This document shows positions 1 through 6,882 of a stretch of DNA of 14,712 nt, piece after piece. How positions within the stretch are numbered: the first letter of the stretch is position 1; each line of letters starts with the position of its first letter. The notes beneath the pieces are model-generated. The model had not been told where the DNA came from. It did no database searches and was given only the letters and a program-made list of their open reading frames with translations. Source of the DNA: Faecalibacterium sp. UBA1360 (GTDB lineage: Bacteria; Bacillota; Clostridia; Oscillospirales; Ruminococcaceae); assembly GCA_002306375.1 (NCBI GenBank), contig DBRU01000025.1, positions 1 through 14,712 on the forward strand, written 5' to 3'. The translations under genes were made by a program, and so were the position numbers.

Positions 1-75
1 GGTGCGCGGTACAGGACTCGAACCTGTGACCTCCTGCACGTCAAGCAGATGCTCTACCAGCTGAGCTAACCGCGC
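1..75 (-). tRNA. tRNA-Val, anticodon GAC
   Basis: Read on the minus strand this folds as a complete cloverleaf. The acceptor stem is a perfect 7-bp pair (GCGCGGT with ACCGCGC), followed by a D-arm (GCTC, with GGTAGA in the loop), an anticodon stem TCTGC/GCAGG with loop TTGACGT, a 5-base variable loop and a T-arm ACAGG-TTCGAGT-CCTGT. Loop positions 34-36 are GAC, which reads the valine codons GUC and GUU. The discriminator base is A (complement of position 3), and positions 1-2 supply CC, so a CCA end is probably encoded with its last A just outside the window. The body without CCA is 73 nt (positions 3-75). Confidence 0.95.
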
Positions 76-96
76 ATATCGACTTGCGACTTTGTT

Positions 97-125
97 ACTA
101 TACCAAATCCCGAACAAAAAATCAA
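97..125 (-). promoter_or_regulatory. sigma-A-type promoter of tRNA-Val
   Basis: On the minus strand there is a -35 box TTGATT (120-125), a 17-base spacer and a -10 box TATAGT (97-102). The expected start is near position 90, about 15 bases before the tRNA 5' end. The stretch further upstream (about 127-156) is very rich in A and T, like an UP element of a strong stable-RNA promoter. The boxes and spacing are read directly; use as a promoter is inferred. Confidence 0.75.
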
Positions 126-232
126 GCCCTTTTTTCAAAAAAATCAAAATATTCCCTCGTCCTGTATGGATAAACCCCTGCAAAGCGGTCCCGGGGCTGC
201 CCGCCCGCCGGGTTTTGCCCGGGTCCTGCGCC

Positions 233-261
233 TTGCCGTGGGGGCGGATTTGTGCTATACT
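233..261 (+). promoter_or_regulatory. extended -10 promoter of ruvC
   Basis: A -35-like TTGCCG (233-238), a 17-base spacer and TATACT (256-261) lie just before ruvC. The -10 box is preceded by TG one base away (253-254), which makes it an extended -10 element. A start near 268 would leave a leader of about 24 bases carrying the ribosome binding site GGAGAGG (276-282). Because the promoter lies inside the longest possible upstream extension of the reading frame, it also supports the start at 292. Between the two divergent promoters (126-232) I see only an A/T-rich tract and a short CCGGG-TTTTG-CCCGG hairpin (208-222). Confidence 0.7.
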
Positions 262-291
262 GGTACGGTTAAACTGGAGAGGTGTAGCGAA

Positions 292-789
292 ATGCGAGTT
301 TTGGGCATCGACCCCGGGTATGCCATCGTGGGCTGGGGGGTCGTGGAATATGTGGGCAACCGATTCGCCCCCGTGGGGTACGGCGCGGTGCTCACCGACA
401 AGGATACCCCGTTTGAACAGCGCCTTGCGGAAGTGTACGACGGCGTGCTGGACATCTGCAAGCGGTATCAGCCCGACGCCCTCTCGCTGGAAAAGCTGTT
501 CTACCAGCACAACCAGACCACGGTCATCGGCGTGGCCGAAGCCCGGGGCGTCATTTTGCTGGCGGCGGCCCAGTGCGGCGTGCCGGTGTACGAGTACACC
601 CCCATGCAGGTCAAGCAGGCCGTGACCGGCTACGGCAAGGCGGTCAAAAAGCAGATCCAGGAAATGACCCGTATGATGCTGCGCCTGCCCCAGATCCCCA
701 AACCCGACGACACGGCCGACGCCCTGGCCATGGCGGTGGCTCACTGCCATTGCAGCCGCAGCCGTCTGATGGGCACGCCGCCCCGCTGA
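292..789 (+). CDS. ruvC: Holliday junction resolvase RuvC
   Basis: RuvC is the endonuclease that cuts Holliday junctions symmetrically after RuvAB has migrated them, in homologous recombination and repair of stalled forks. The product is 165 aa, the usual family length. It opens with the RNase H-like strand MRVLGIDPG carrying the first catalytic aspartate (D7). The second acidic residue is E67 in the SLEKLF motif, and the last pair is D140 and D143 in PDDTADALA, matching E. coli D7, E66, D138 and D141. The start at 292 is chosen because GGAGAGG lies 9 bases upstream and the conserved N-terminus begins there; a longer frame from 166 would run through the promoter. It is the first gene of a ruvC-ruvA-ruvB cluster. 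The next gene follows after 50 bases. Confidence 0.96.
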   Translation: MRVLGIDPGYAIVGWGVVEYVGNRFAPVGYGAVLTDKDTPFEQRLAEVYDGVLDICKRYQPDALSLEKLFYQHNQTTVIGVAEARGVILLAAAQCGVPVYEYTPMQVKQAVTGYGKAVKKQIQEMTRMMLRLPQIPKPDDTADALAMAVAHCHCSRSRLMGTPPR

Positions 790-839
790 GCGCGCCGCCC
801 TTACCTTATCTATATCAATATCGGGAAAGTGAGCCCTGT

Positions 840-1442
840 ATGATCTATTGTTTGACCGGCAAGATCCTGAAAAAGACGCTGGACACCGTCGTCGTCAGCT
901 GCGCCGGCGTGGGGTACCTGGCCCAGGTGCCCGCCACCGTGTCCGAAGCCCTTCCCGCCCCCGGGCGGGAAGGCACCCTGTATACCGTGCTGGCCGTCAG
1001 CGAGAACGACGTGGCCCTGTACGGCTTTTCCACCGAGGACCAGCGCGCCTGCTTCAAGATGCTCACCGCCGTGTCCGGCGTGGGCCCCAAGGCCGCGCTG
1101 GCCATCCTGTCGGTCATGAGCCCCGAAAAGGTCGCCCTGGCGGCGTCCTCAGGGGACCACAAGGCTTTTACGGCCGCCAACGGCGTGGGGCCCAAGCTGG
1201 CCCAGCGCATCGCCCTGGAACTCAAGGACAAGGTGGGCAAGGGCCTGGCGGCCGGCGCCGGCTTTGCGGGCAATGTGTCCGCCGCCCCCGCGCCCCAAAG
1301 CGCCCCCGCCCAGGCCGTGGCGGCCCTGGTCAGCCTGGGGTACAGCGCCTCCGACGCGGCGGCCGCCGTCAGCCGCATCGACGAGACCCTGCCCGTGCAG
1401 GACATCATCAAGATCGCACTGCGCGGGCTGTCCCGCGCGTAA
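840..1442 (+). CDS. ruvA: Holliday junction branch migration protein RuvA
   Basis: RuvA binds the four-way junction as a tetramer and loads the RuvB motor rings. The 200-aa product (E. coli 203) has the three expected parts: an N-terminal OB-fold (about 1-62, starting MIYCLTGKIL), a double helix-hairpin-helix DNA-binding region (SGVGPK at 79-84 and NGVGPK at 114-119), and a C-terminal three-helix domain (about 155-200) that contacts RuvB. The linker 136-158 is rich in Ala and Pro. The upstream ribosome binding site is weak (GTGAG at 829-833, 6 bases before ATG), so translation may be modest or helped by ruvC. A longer frame extends far back into ruvC and is rejected because the conserved N-terminus starts at 840. 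Confidence 0.96.
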   Translation: MIYCLTGKILKKTLDTVVVSCAGVGYLAQVPATVSEALPAPGREGTLYTVLAVSENDVALYGFSTEDQRACFKMLTAVSGVGPKAALAILSVMSPEKVALAASSGDHKAFTAANGVGPKLAQRIALELKDKVGKGLAAGAGFAGNVSAAPAPQSAPAQAVAALVSLGYSASDAAAAVSRIDETLPVQDIIKIALRGLSRA

Positions 1443-1469
1443 ACGGACCCACCGGGAAAGGCAGACATC

Positions 1470-2537
1470 ATGGCACAAAATCAGGAATATACCGTAGACC
1501 CCTCCCGGCTGGTCAGCCCGGACATGAGCCCCGCCGACGCCGAGGAAAACAGCCTGCGCCCCAAGACCCTGGACGACTATGTGGGCCAGGACAAGGTCAA
1601 GGGCAATCTGCGCATCTATCTGCGGGCGGCCCAGCAGCGGGGCGAACCCATGGACCATATTTTGCTGTACGGCCCGCCGGGCCTGGGCAAGACCACCCTG
1701 GCCGGCATCGTCGCCCAGGAGATGGGCGTCCAGGTGCGCATCACCTCCGGCCCCGCCATCGAAAAGCCCGGCGACCTGGCCGCGCTTCTCACCAACTTGC
1801 AGGAAGGGGACATCCTGTTCATTGACGAGATCCACCGCCTGTCCCGCCAGGTGGAGGAGGTGCTGTACCCCGCCCTGGAGGACTACGCCCTGGACATCAT
1901 GATCGGCAAGGGCCCCAGCGCCCAGAGCATCCGCATCAACCTGCCCCGCTTCACCCTGATCGGGGCCACCACCCGGGCCGGGCAGCTGACCGGGCCCTTG
2001 CGGGACCGCTTTGGCATCCTGCTCAAGCTGGAACCCTACAGCCCCGAGGAACTGGCCCGCATCATCACCCGCAGCGCGGGTATCCTGGGCATCGGCATCG
2101 ACCACGACGGCGCGTTGGAGCTGGCCCGGTGCAGCCGGGGCACCCCCCGCATCGCCAACCGCATGCTCAAGCGGGTGCGGGACTACGCCACCGTCAAGGG
2201 GGACGGGGCCATCGACGGCCCCACCGCCGTGGCGGCCCGCCGCCAGATGGACATTGACGAGATGGGCCTGGACGAACTGGACCGGGGGGTCCTGCGGGCC
2301 ATCATCGAACTGTACGGCGGCGGTCCCGTGGGGCTGGAGACGCTGGCCGCCGCCCTGGGGGAGGAGAGCGTCACCCTCGAGGACCTGTGCGAACCCTACC
2401 TGATGCAGCTGGGCTATCTGACCCGCACGCCCCGGGGGCGCTGCGTGACCCGCCTGGCCTATGAACATCTGCGCCTGCCCGTGCCCCGCCGCCTGCGGGG
2501 CGACGAGGTGGACGGTCAGCAGACGATGTATGACTGA
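1470..2537 (+). CDS. ruvB: Holliday junction branch migration helicase RuvB
   Basis: RuvB is the AAA+ ring motor that pumps DNA through the RuvA-bound junction. The 355-aa product has Walker A GPPGLGKT (68-75), Walker B ILFIDEIH (115-122, with D119 and E120), the sensor-1 segment GATTRAG (165-171), an arginine-finger region LRDRFG (177-182) and sensor 2 in RGTPRIANR (223-231). The C-terminal winged-helix domain (about 260-340) ends in the typical PRGR...AYEHL. The start ATG has GGGAAAGG (1454-1461) 8 bases upstream, and the gap to ruvA is 27 bases. The N-terminal 30 residues and the hydrophilic tail after 340 are the least conserved parts. No key residue is missing. Confidence 0.97.
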   Translation: MAQNQEYTVDPSRLVSPDMSPADAEENSLRPKTLDDYVGQDKVKGNLRIYLRAAQQRGEPMDHILLYGPPGLGKTTLAGIVAQEMGVQVRITSGPAIEKPGDLAALLTNLQEGDILFIDEIHRLSRQVEEVLYPALEDYALDIMIGKGPSAQSIRINLPRFTLIGATTRAGQLTGPLRDRFGILLKLEPYSPEELARIITRSAGILGIGIDHDGALELARCSRGTPRIANRMLKRVRDYATVKGDGAIDGPTAVAARRQMDIDEMGLDELDRGVLRAIIELYGGGPVGLETLAAALGEESVTLEDLCEPYLMQLGYLTRTPRGRCVTRLAYEHLRLPVPRRLRGDEVDGQQTMYD

Positions 2538-2557
2538 ACCCCGAAAGGAGCCGCCTT

Positions 2558-3424
2558 ATGCGCTGCGCTGATACCTGGCAGGACTACGAACTCATCGACG
2601 CCACCGGCCACAACCGGCTGGAACGATGGGGCAAGACCCTGCTGATCCGCCCCGATCCCCAGGTCATTTGGAAAAACGAACCCGTCAGCCCGCTGTGGAA
2701 CAAGGCCGACGCCGTGTACCACCGCTCGGCCAAGGGCGGCGGCAGCTGGGAACAGCGCCGCGCGCTGCCCCAGCGCTGGCAGATCCGCTGGCAGGACCTG
2801 ACCCTCATCGTCAGCCCTACGGGCTTCAAGCACACCGGCGTGTTCCCCGAACAGGCCGTCAACTGGGCCTGGTACCGGCAAAAGATCGCCGCCGCCAAGC
2901 GCCCGGTCAAGGTGCTCAACCTGTTCGGGTATACGGGCGGGGCCACGCTGGCCTGCCTGGCGGCCGGGGCGTCGGTGACCCATGTGGACGCCTCCAAGGG
3001 CATGGTGGCCTGGGCGCGGGAGAATGCCGCCGCCAGCTCCCTGGCCGACAAGCCCTGCCGCTGGATCGTGGACGACTGCGCCAAGTTCGTGGCGCGGGAG
3101 ATCCGCCGCGGCAGCGTGTACGACGGCATCATCATGGACCCGCCCAGCTACGGCCGGGGGCCCGGGGGCGAAGTGTGGAAGCTGGAGGACAACGTCTTTG
3201 ACCTCATTGAGCTGACCCGGGGCGTTTTGAGCGAGCATCCGCTGTTTTTTGTCATCAACTCCTACACCGAGGGCCTGAGCCCCGCCGTGATGGAGTACAT
3301 CTTAAAGACCCGTGTGTGCCCGGACAAAGGCGGGCGCACCTTCTGCGACGAGATCGGCCTGCCGGTCTCGGCCACCGGCGGCGTGGTGCCCTGCGGGGCC
3401 ACCGCCGTGTGGGAGAACGCCTGA
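2558..3424 (+). CDS. class I SAM-dependent methyltransferase, RlmI/COG1092-like
   Basis: This is a cytosolic methyltransferase that probably acts on rRNA or another RNA, judged from its resemblance to the RlmI group; the true substrate is unknown. In the 288-aa product the SAM-binding motif I is VLNLFGYTGG (119-128), the acidic residue that would hold the ribose is D144 (HVDASKGM), and D172-D173 follow motif III. The catalytic-type motif is DPPSYGRG (194-201). The N-terminus (DYELIDATG...LERWG...RPDPQVIW) matches the non-PUA members of this family rather than E. coli RlmI, which begins with a PUA domain. The ribosome binding site AAAGGAG (2544-2550) is 7 bases before ATG. It sits 20 bases after ruvB and 26 before ecfA1, so it is likely part of the same transcript. 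Confidence 0.85.
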   Translation: MRCADTWQDYELIDATGHNRLERWGKTLLIRPDPQVIWKNEPVSPLWNKADAVYHRSAKGGGSWEQRRALPQRWQIRWQDLTLIVSPTGFKHTGVFPEQAVNWAWYRQKIAAAKRPVKVLNLFGYTGGATLACLAAGASVTHVDASKGMVAWARENAAASSLADKPCRWIVDDCAKFVAREIRRGSVYDGIIMDPPSYGRGPGGEVWKLEDNVFDLIELTRGVLSEHPLFFVINSYTEGLSPAVMEYILKTRVCPDKGGRTFCDEIGLPVSATGGVVPCGATAVWENA

Positions 3425-3450
3425 CCCGCTTTGTGAAAGGGGGAACCGTT

Positions 3451-4284
3451 ATGCAGCCCATGCTGCAAGCCCAGGACGTGCGTTTCCGCTATGACCCCGA
3501 ACGCCCCGACTACGCCGTGGACGGCGTGAGCCTGGAGGTAAAGCGCGGCGAGTTCGTGGCCGTGCTGGGGGGCAACGGCAGCGGCAAAAGCACGCTGGCC
3601 AAGCACTTCAACGCCATTCTTCTGCCCGAAAAGGGCACCGTGCTGGTGGAGGGCATCGACACCCGCACCGAGGAAAAACTCTACGACATCCGCCAGAAGG
3701 CCGGCATGGTGTTCCAGAACCCGGACAACCAGATCGTGGCCACCATCGTGGAGGAGGACGTGGCCTTCGCCCTGGAAAACCTGGGCGTGCCCAGCGCCGA
3801 GATCCGCACCCGCATCGACGAGGCCATGCAGATGACCGGCATCTACGAATACCGGGAAAAAGCCCCCTACAAGCTGTCCGGCGGCCAGAAGCAGCGGGTG
3901 GCCATCGCGGGGGTGGTGGCCATGCGGCCCGACTGCCTGATTTTGGACGAAGCCACCGCCATGCTGGACCCCCGGGGCCGCGCCGCCGTTATGAAAACGA
4001 TCCACAGCCTGCGGGCGGCGGGCATCACCATCGTGTCCATCACCCATTACATGGAGGAAGCCGCCCAGGCCGACCGGGTCCTGGTCATGAGCCGGGGCCG
4101 CATCGTCATGGAGGGCGCCCCCGAACAGGTGTTCAGCCAGACCGAGCGCCTCAAGCGCTACCGCCTGGACGTGCCCCAGGCCGCCGAGCTGCGGGACGCT
4201 TTGGCCGACGCCGGCCTGCCTTTGCCCGCGGGCGTCATCACCCCCGAAGCCTGCGCCAAGGCCCTGTACGACCTGCTGCGCTGA
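3451..4284 (+). CDS. ecfA1: ECF transporter ATPase EcfA1
   Basis: This is one of the two ATPases of an energy-coupling factor (ECF) importer; with EcfA2 and EcfT it powers vitamin or metal uptake through separate substrate-binding S components. The 277-aa product has Walker A GGNGSGKST (40-48), Q-loop FQNPDNQ (88-94), ABC signature LSGGQKQR (142-149), Walker B CLILDEAT (162-169, with D166 and E167) and the switch histidine H199. The NPDNQ Q-loop and following VATIVEEDVAF are typical of the A1 subunit, while the partner has the A2 form, so the two can be told apart. The C-terminal extension (about 225-277) fits the EcfA dimerisation region. AAAGGGGG (3436-3443) is the ribosome binding site. 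The start at 3451 is chosen over a longer frame from 3316 that overlaps the methyltransferase. Confidence 0.93.
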   Translation: MQPMLQAQDVRFRYDPERPDYAVDGVSLEVKRGEFVAVLGGNGSGKSTLAKHFNAILLPEKGTVLVEGIDTRTEEKLYDIRQKAGMVFQNPDNQIVATIVEEDVAFALENLGVPSAEIRTRIDEAMQMTGIYEYREKAPYKLSGGQKQRVAIAGVVAMRPDCLILDEATAMLDPRGRAAVMKTIHSLRAAGITIVSITHYMEEAAQADRVLVMSRGRIVMEGAPEQVFSQTERLKRYRLDVPQAAELRDALADAGLPLPAGVITPEACAKALYDLLR

Positions 4285-4323
4285 ACGACACCCCCTACAT
4301 CCAAACACAAGTCCGCAGCTTCA

Positions 4324-4337
4324 CCGGCCCGGGCCGG
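4324..4337. repeat. perfect 14-bp GC palindrome between ecfA1 and ecfA2
   Basis: CCGGCCCGGGCCGG is its own reverse complement. It lies in the 80-base ecfA1-ecfA2 gap, the longest gap within the ruvC-to-cvpA run, and ends 13 bases before the EcfA2 ribosome binding site. In RNA it could form a 5-bp stem with a CCGG loop. No T-run follows, so it is not an ordinary terminator. Function unknown; chance is possible in such GC-rich sequence. Confidence 0.5.
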
Positions 4338-4364
4338 GCGGCATGCGGCAGGAAGGAACCGACC

Positions 4365-5285
4365 GTGTCAGACATCATTCGCTGCGAGCATCTGCGCTAC
4401 GTATACAATGCCGGACTGCCCGACGAGACCGCCGCCCTGGACGACGTGAGCTTTTCCATTCAGGAAGGGGATTTCGTGGGCATCATCGGCTCCACGGGCA
4501 GCGGCAAATCCACCCTTATCAGCCACTTCAACGGCCTGAACCGCCCCACCTCCGGCAAGATCTATGTGGACGGCAAGGACATGTGGGCCGACGGCGCCGA
4601 CCTGCGCGCCTTCCGCTTTCTGGTGGGGCTGGTGTTCCAGTACCCCGAATACCAGCTGTTTGAGGAGACCTGCGCCAAAGACATCGCCTACGGTCCGCGC
4701 AACATGGGCCTGGACGAGGCGGAGATCCAGCGCCGCGTGCAGGAGGCCGCCGACTTCACGGGCCTGGACAAGGCCCTGTTGGAGCGCAGCCCCTTCGAGC
4801 TTTCGGGCGGGCAGAAGCGCCGGGTGGCCATCGCCGGCGTCATGGCCATGGAGCCCCGCATCCTGGTCCTGGACGAGCCCGCCGCCGGCCTTGACCCCGA
4901 AGGGCGGGACACCATCCTGGCCCAGATCAAGGCCTACCACAAAAAGACCGGCGTCACGGTGGTGCTGGTCAGCCATTCCATGGAGGACATCGCCAAATAC
5001 GCCGACAAGGTGCTGGTCATGCACCGGGCCAAGGTGGCCATGTACGACACGGTAGAGCGCATTTTTGCCCGGGCGCCCGAGCTGCTGGACCTGGGGCTTT
5101 CGGTGCCCCAGGTGACCCAGATCTTCCTGCGCCTGAAAGAGATGGGCCTGGACATCAAGACCGATGTGTACACCATGCCCTATGCGGTCAAGACGGTGCT
5201 CAAGGCCTACAACGCCCGCCACCCCGACCGCGCCCTGCCCCTGCCTGCCGATACCCCGGAAGGAGGCGTCACCCATGCTTCGTGA
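4365..5285 (+). CDS. ecfA2: ECF transporter ATPase EcfA2 (GTG start)
   Basis: This is the second ATPase of the ECF energising module. The 306-aa product has Walker A GSTGSGKST (42-50), the A2-type Q-loop FQYPEYQLFEE (91-101, Q92), signature LSGGQKRR (146-153), Walker B ILVLDEPAAGLDP (166-178, with D170 and E171) and switch H204. The start is GTG at 4365, set by GGAAGGAA (4351-4358) about 6 bases upstream and by the conserved N-terminus SDIIRCEHLRYVYN. The C-terminal part (about 230-290) is the longer EcfA2-type extension. The last 11 bases overlap the start of ecfT, and the ecfT ribosome binding site lies inside this gene. Both ATPases keep the catalytic glutamate, so both sites could hydrolyse ATP. 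Confidence 0.94.
   Translation: MSDIIRCEHLRYVYNAGLPDETAALDDVSFSIQEGDFVGIIGSTGSGKSTLISHFNGLNRPTSGKIYVDGKDMWADGADLRAFRFLVGLVFQYPEYQLFEETCAKDIAYGPRNMGLDEAEIQRRVQEAADFTGLDKALLERSPFELSGGQKRRVAIAGVMAMEPRILVLDEPAAGLDPEGRDTILAQIKAYHKKTGVTVVLVSHSMEDIAKYADKVLVMHRAKVAMYDTVERIFARAPELLDLGLSVPQVTQIFLRLKEMGLDIKTDVYTMPYAVKTVLKAYNARHPDRALPLPADTPEGGVTHAS
5260..5266 (+). promoter_or_regulatory. ribosome binding site of ecfT inside ecfA2
   Basis: AAGGAGG lies 8 bases before the ecfT ATG at 5275 and within the last codons of ecfA2. It fixes the ecfT start: the open frame continues back to 5164, but that extension is Pro/Cys-rich out-of-frame ecfA2 sequence. The arrangement suggests translational coupling, which would keep EcfA2 and EcfT in proportion. 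Confidence 0.85.
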
Positions 5286-6078
5286 CATCACCATCGGCCA
5301 GCACTACCCCGGCAACTCGGTGCTGCACCGCTGCGACCCCCGCCTCAAGCTGGTGGGCACCATCGCCTACATCGTGGTGCTGTTCATCGCCTCCAACCCC
5401 GCGGGCATCCTTCTGTCCCTGGCGCTGCTGGCCCTTTTGTACGGCGTCGCCCGCATCCCCTACCGCCTGATCCTCAAAAGCCTAAAGCCCATCGTGCCCA
5501 TCATTATTTTCACAGCGGTGCTCAACCTGTTCTTCATCAGCGGGGAAGGGGAGCCCCTGGTGCGGCTGTGGGTGCTTTCCGTCTATCGGGAGGGCGTTTC
5601 CTACGCCGTGCTCATGGCCACCCGGGTGGTGGCCCTCATCGCGGGCACCAGCCTGCTGACCTACACCACCAGCCCCATCGTCCTCACCGACGCCATCGAA
5701 TCTCTGCTGCGCCCCTTGCAAAAGCTGCACTTCCCCGTGCATGAGCTGGCCATGATGATGACCATTGCCCTGCGTTTCATCCCCACCCTCATCGAGGAGA
5801 CCGAAAAGATCATGAACGCCCAGAAGGCCCGGGGCGCCAAGCTGGACAACGGCAAATTTGCCGAGCGCGTGCGCGCGCTGATCCCCATTCTGATCCCGCT
5901 GTTCATCAGCGCTTTCCGCCGGGCAGACGAGCTGGCCATGGCCATGGAATGTCGTTGCTACCACGGCGGCGAGGGCCGCACCCGCCTCAAGGTGCTGCGC
6001 TTCACCCGCACCGACGGGCTCTGCGCCGGGGCGTTCGCCCTGCTGCTGGCGCTGATCCTGTGCACCTGCCTGCTGTGA
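5275..6078 (+). CDS. ecfT: ECF transporter transmembrane protein EcfT
   Basis: EcfT is the membrane scaffold that links the two EcfA ATPases to interchangeable S components. The 267-aa product starts with the typical amphipathic N-terminus (ITIGQHYPGNSVLHRCDPRLK). Hydrophobic segments lie at about 28-60, 70-88, 108-131 and 248-267, with the long cytoplasmic coupling helices in between. The first coupling motif is QKARGA (183-188, R186). The second is MECRCYHGGEGRTR (224-237, R227), where many family members have Ala-Arg-Gly or Ala-Arg-Ser; the arginine is kept but both flanking residues are cysteine. No S component is in the window, which fits a shared group II module serving S proteins encoded elsewhere. 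It is followed by truA after 11 bases. Confidence 0.94.
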   Translation: MLRDITIGQHYPGNSVLHRCDPRLKLVGTIAYIVVLFIASNPAGILLSLALLALLYGVARIPYRLILKSLKPIVPIIIFTAVLNLFFISGEGEPLVRLWVLSVYREGVSYAVLMATRVVALIAGTSLLTYTTSPIVLTDAIESLLRPLQKLHFPVHELAMMMTIALRFIPTLIEETEKIMNAQKARGAKLDNGKFAERVRALIPILIPLFISAFRRADELAMAMECRCYHGGEGRTRLKVLRFTRTDGLCAGAFALLLALILCTCLL

Positions 6079-6089
6079 GGGGGGCTTCT

Positions 6090-6848
6090 ATGAACATCCT
6101 GCTCTGGCTGGCCTACAAGGGCACGCGGTACGTGGGGTTCCAGGTGCAGCCCAACGGGCTTTCGGTGTGCGAGGCGCTGCAAGACGCCATGCAGGCGGCG
6201 CTGGGCACGCGGCCGGACGTCAAGGGCTGTTCCCGCACCGACGCGGGCGTGCATGCGCGCCGTTTCGCGCTGAACTTCCACTATGATGGAAAGGTGCCTT
6301 TGTATCGCCTGCCCCTGGCCCTCAACGCCCACCTGCCCGCCGACATCCGGGTGTGGTCCGCCCGGGCCGTGCCGGAGGACTTCCACGCCCGCTACGCCGC
6401 CCACGCCAAGACCTACTGCTACCGCATCCGCAGCGGCGGGGTGGACGATCCCTTTGACTGCGAGTACACCCACCGGGTGGGCAGCGCCCTGGACCACGAC
6501 GCCATGCGCCGGGCCGCCGCCGCCTTTGTGGGCGCCCACGACTTTCTGGCGCTGTGCGCGTCGGGGTCGTCGGTGGCCGCCCGGGGCGACACCGTGCGCA
6601 CGGTCACGGCCTGCGACGTGATCCGGGACGGCCAGGTCTATACCCTGACCGTCACTGCCGACGGGTATCTGTACAATATGGTCCGCATTCTGGCCGGCAC
6701 CGTTTTGCTGGCGGGGCAGGGCAAGCTGGACCCCGCCGAAGTGCCCGCCATCCTGCAAAGCCGGGACCGCCGGCGCGCCGGGCCCACCCTGCCCGCCAAG
6801 GGCCTTTGCCTGGTGGGGGTGGACTACCCCGGCCTGCCCGCCGAATAA
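6090..6848 (+). CDS. truA: tRNA pseudouridine synthase TruA
   Basis: TruA converts uridines 38-40 of the tRNA anticodon arm to pseudouridine. The 252-aa product has the catalytic aspartate D51 in GCSRTDAGVHA (46-56), the conserved active-site tyrosine Y109 in KTYCYR (107-112), and the C-terminal YNMVRILAGT motif (195-204). The start ATG has GAGGGGGG (6077-6084) 5 bases upstream, and this site overlaps the ecfT stop codon, so the two genes are tightly linked. The ecfA1-ecfA2-ecfT-truA order is a long-conserved Firmicutes arrangement, often placed after ribosomal protein genes. Here it follows a methyltransferase and ruvB instead. No anomalies in length or motifs. Confidence 0.95.
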   Translation: MNILLWLAYKGTRYVGFQVQPNGLSVCEALQDAMQAALGTRPDVKGCSRTDAGVHARRFALNFHYDGKVPLYRLPLALNAHLPADIRVWSARAVPEDFHARYAAHAKTYCYRIRSGGVDDPFDCEYTHRVGSALDHDAMRRAAAAFVGAHDFLALCASGSSVAARGDTVRTVTACDVIRDGQVYTLTVTADGYLYNMVRILAGTVLLAGQGKLDPAEVPAILQSRDRRRAGPTLPAKGLCLVGVDYPGLPAE

Positions 6849-6882
6849 GGCGGGGACATTCTCAACGAAAGGAGGCACGCCC

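Noticed and set aside
166..291. Upstream extension of ruvC by 42 codons
   Set aside because: It contains the -35 and -10 boxes, has no ribosome binding site at its start, and RuvC proteins begin at the MRVLGIDPG strand.
801..816. A/T-rich patch before ruvA as a second promoter (TATATC)
   Set aside because: No acceptable -35 box lies 16-18 bases upstream.
573..839. Upstream extension of the ruvA frame into ruvC
   Set aside because: It overlaps ruvC in another frame and encodes Arg/Gly/Pro-rich nonsense before the conserved RuvA N-terminus at 840.
1149..2468. Long minus-strand open frame opposite ruvA-ruvB (also similar ones at 3262-4308, 4368-5294, 5958-7349, 6862-8301 and 13609-14688)
   Set aside because: All lie opposite genes with clear family motifs and have biased, motif-free translations; they are shadows of the real genes.
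4285..4364. Riboswitch between the ECF ATPase genes
   Set aside because: At 80 bases there is no recognisable riboswitch core; only a short GC palindrome is visible.
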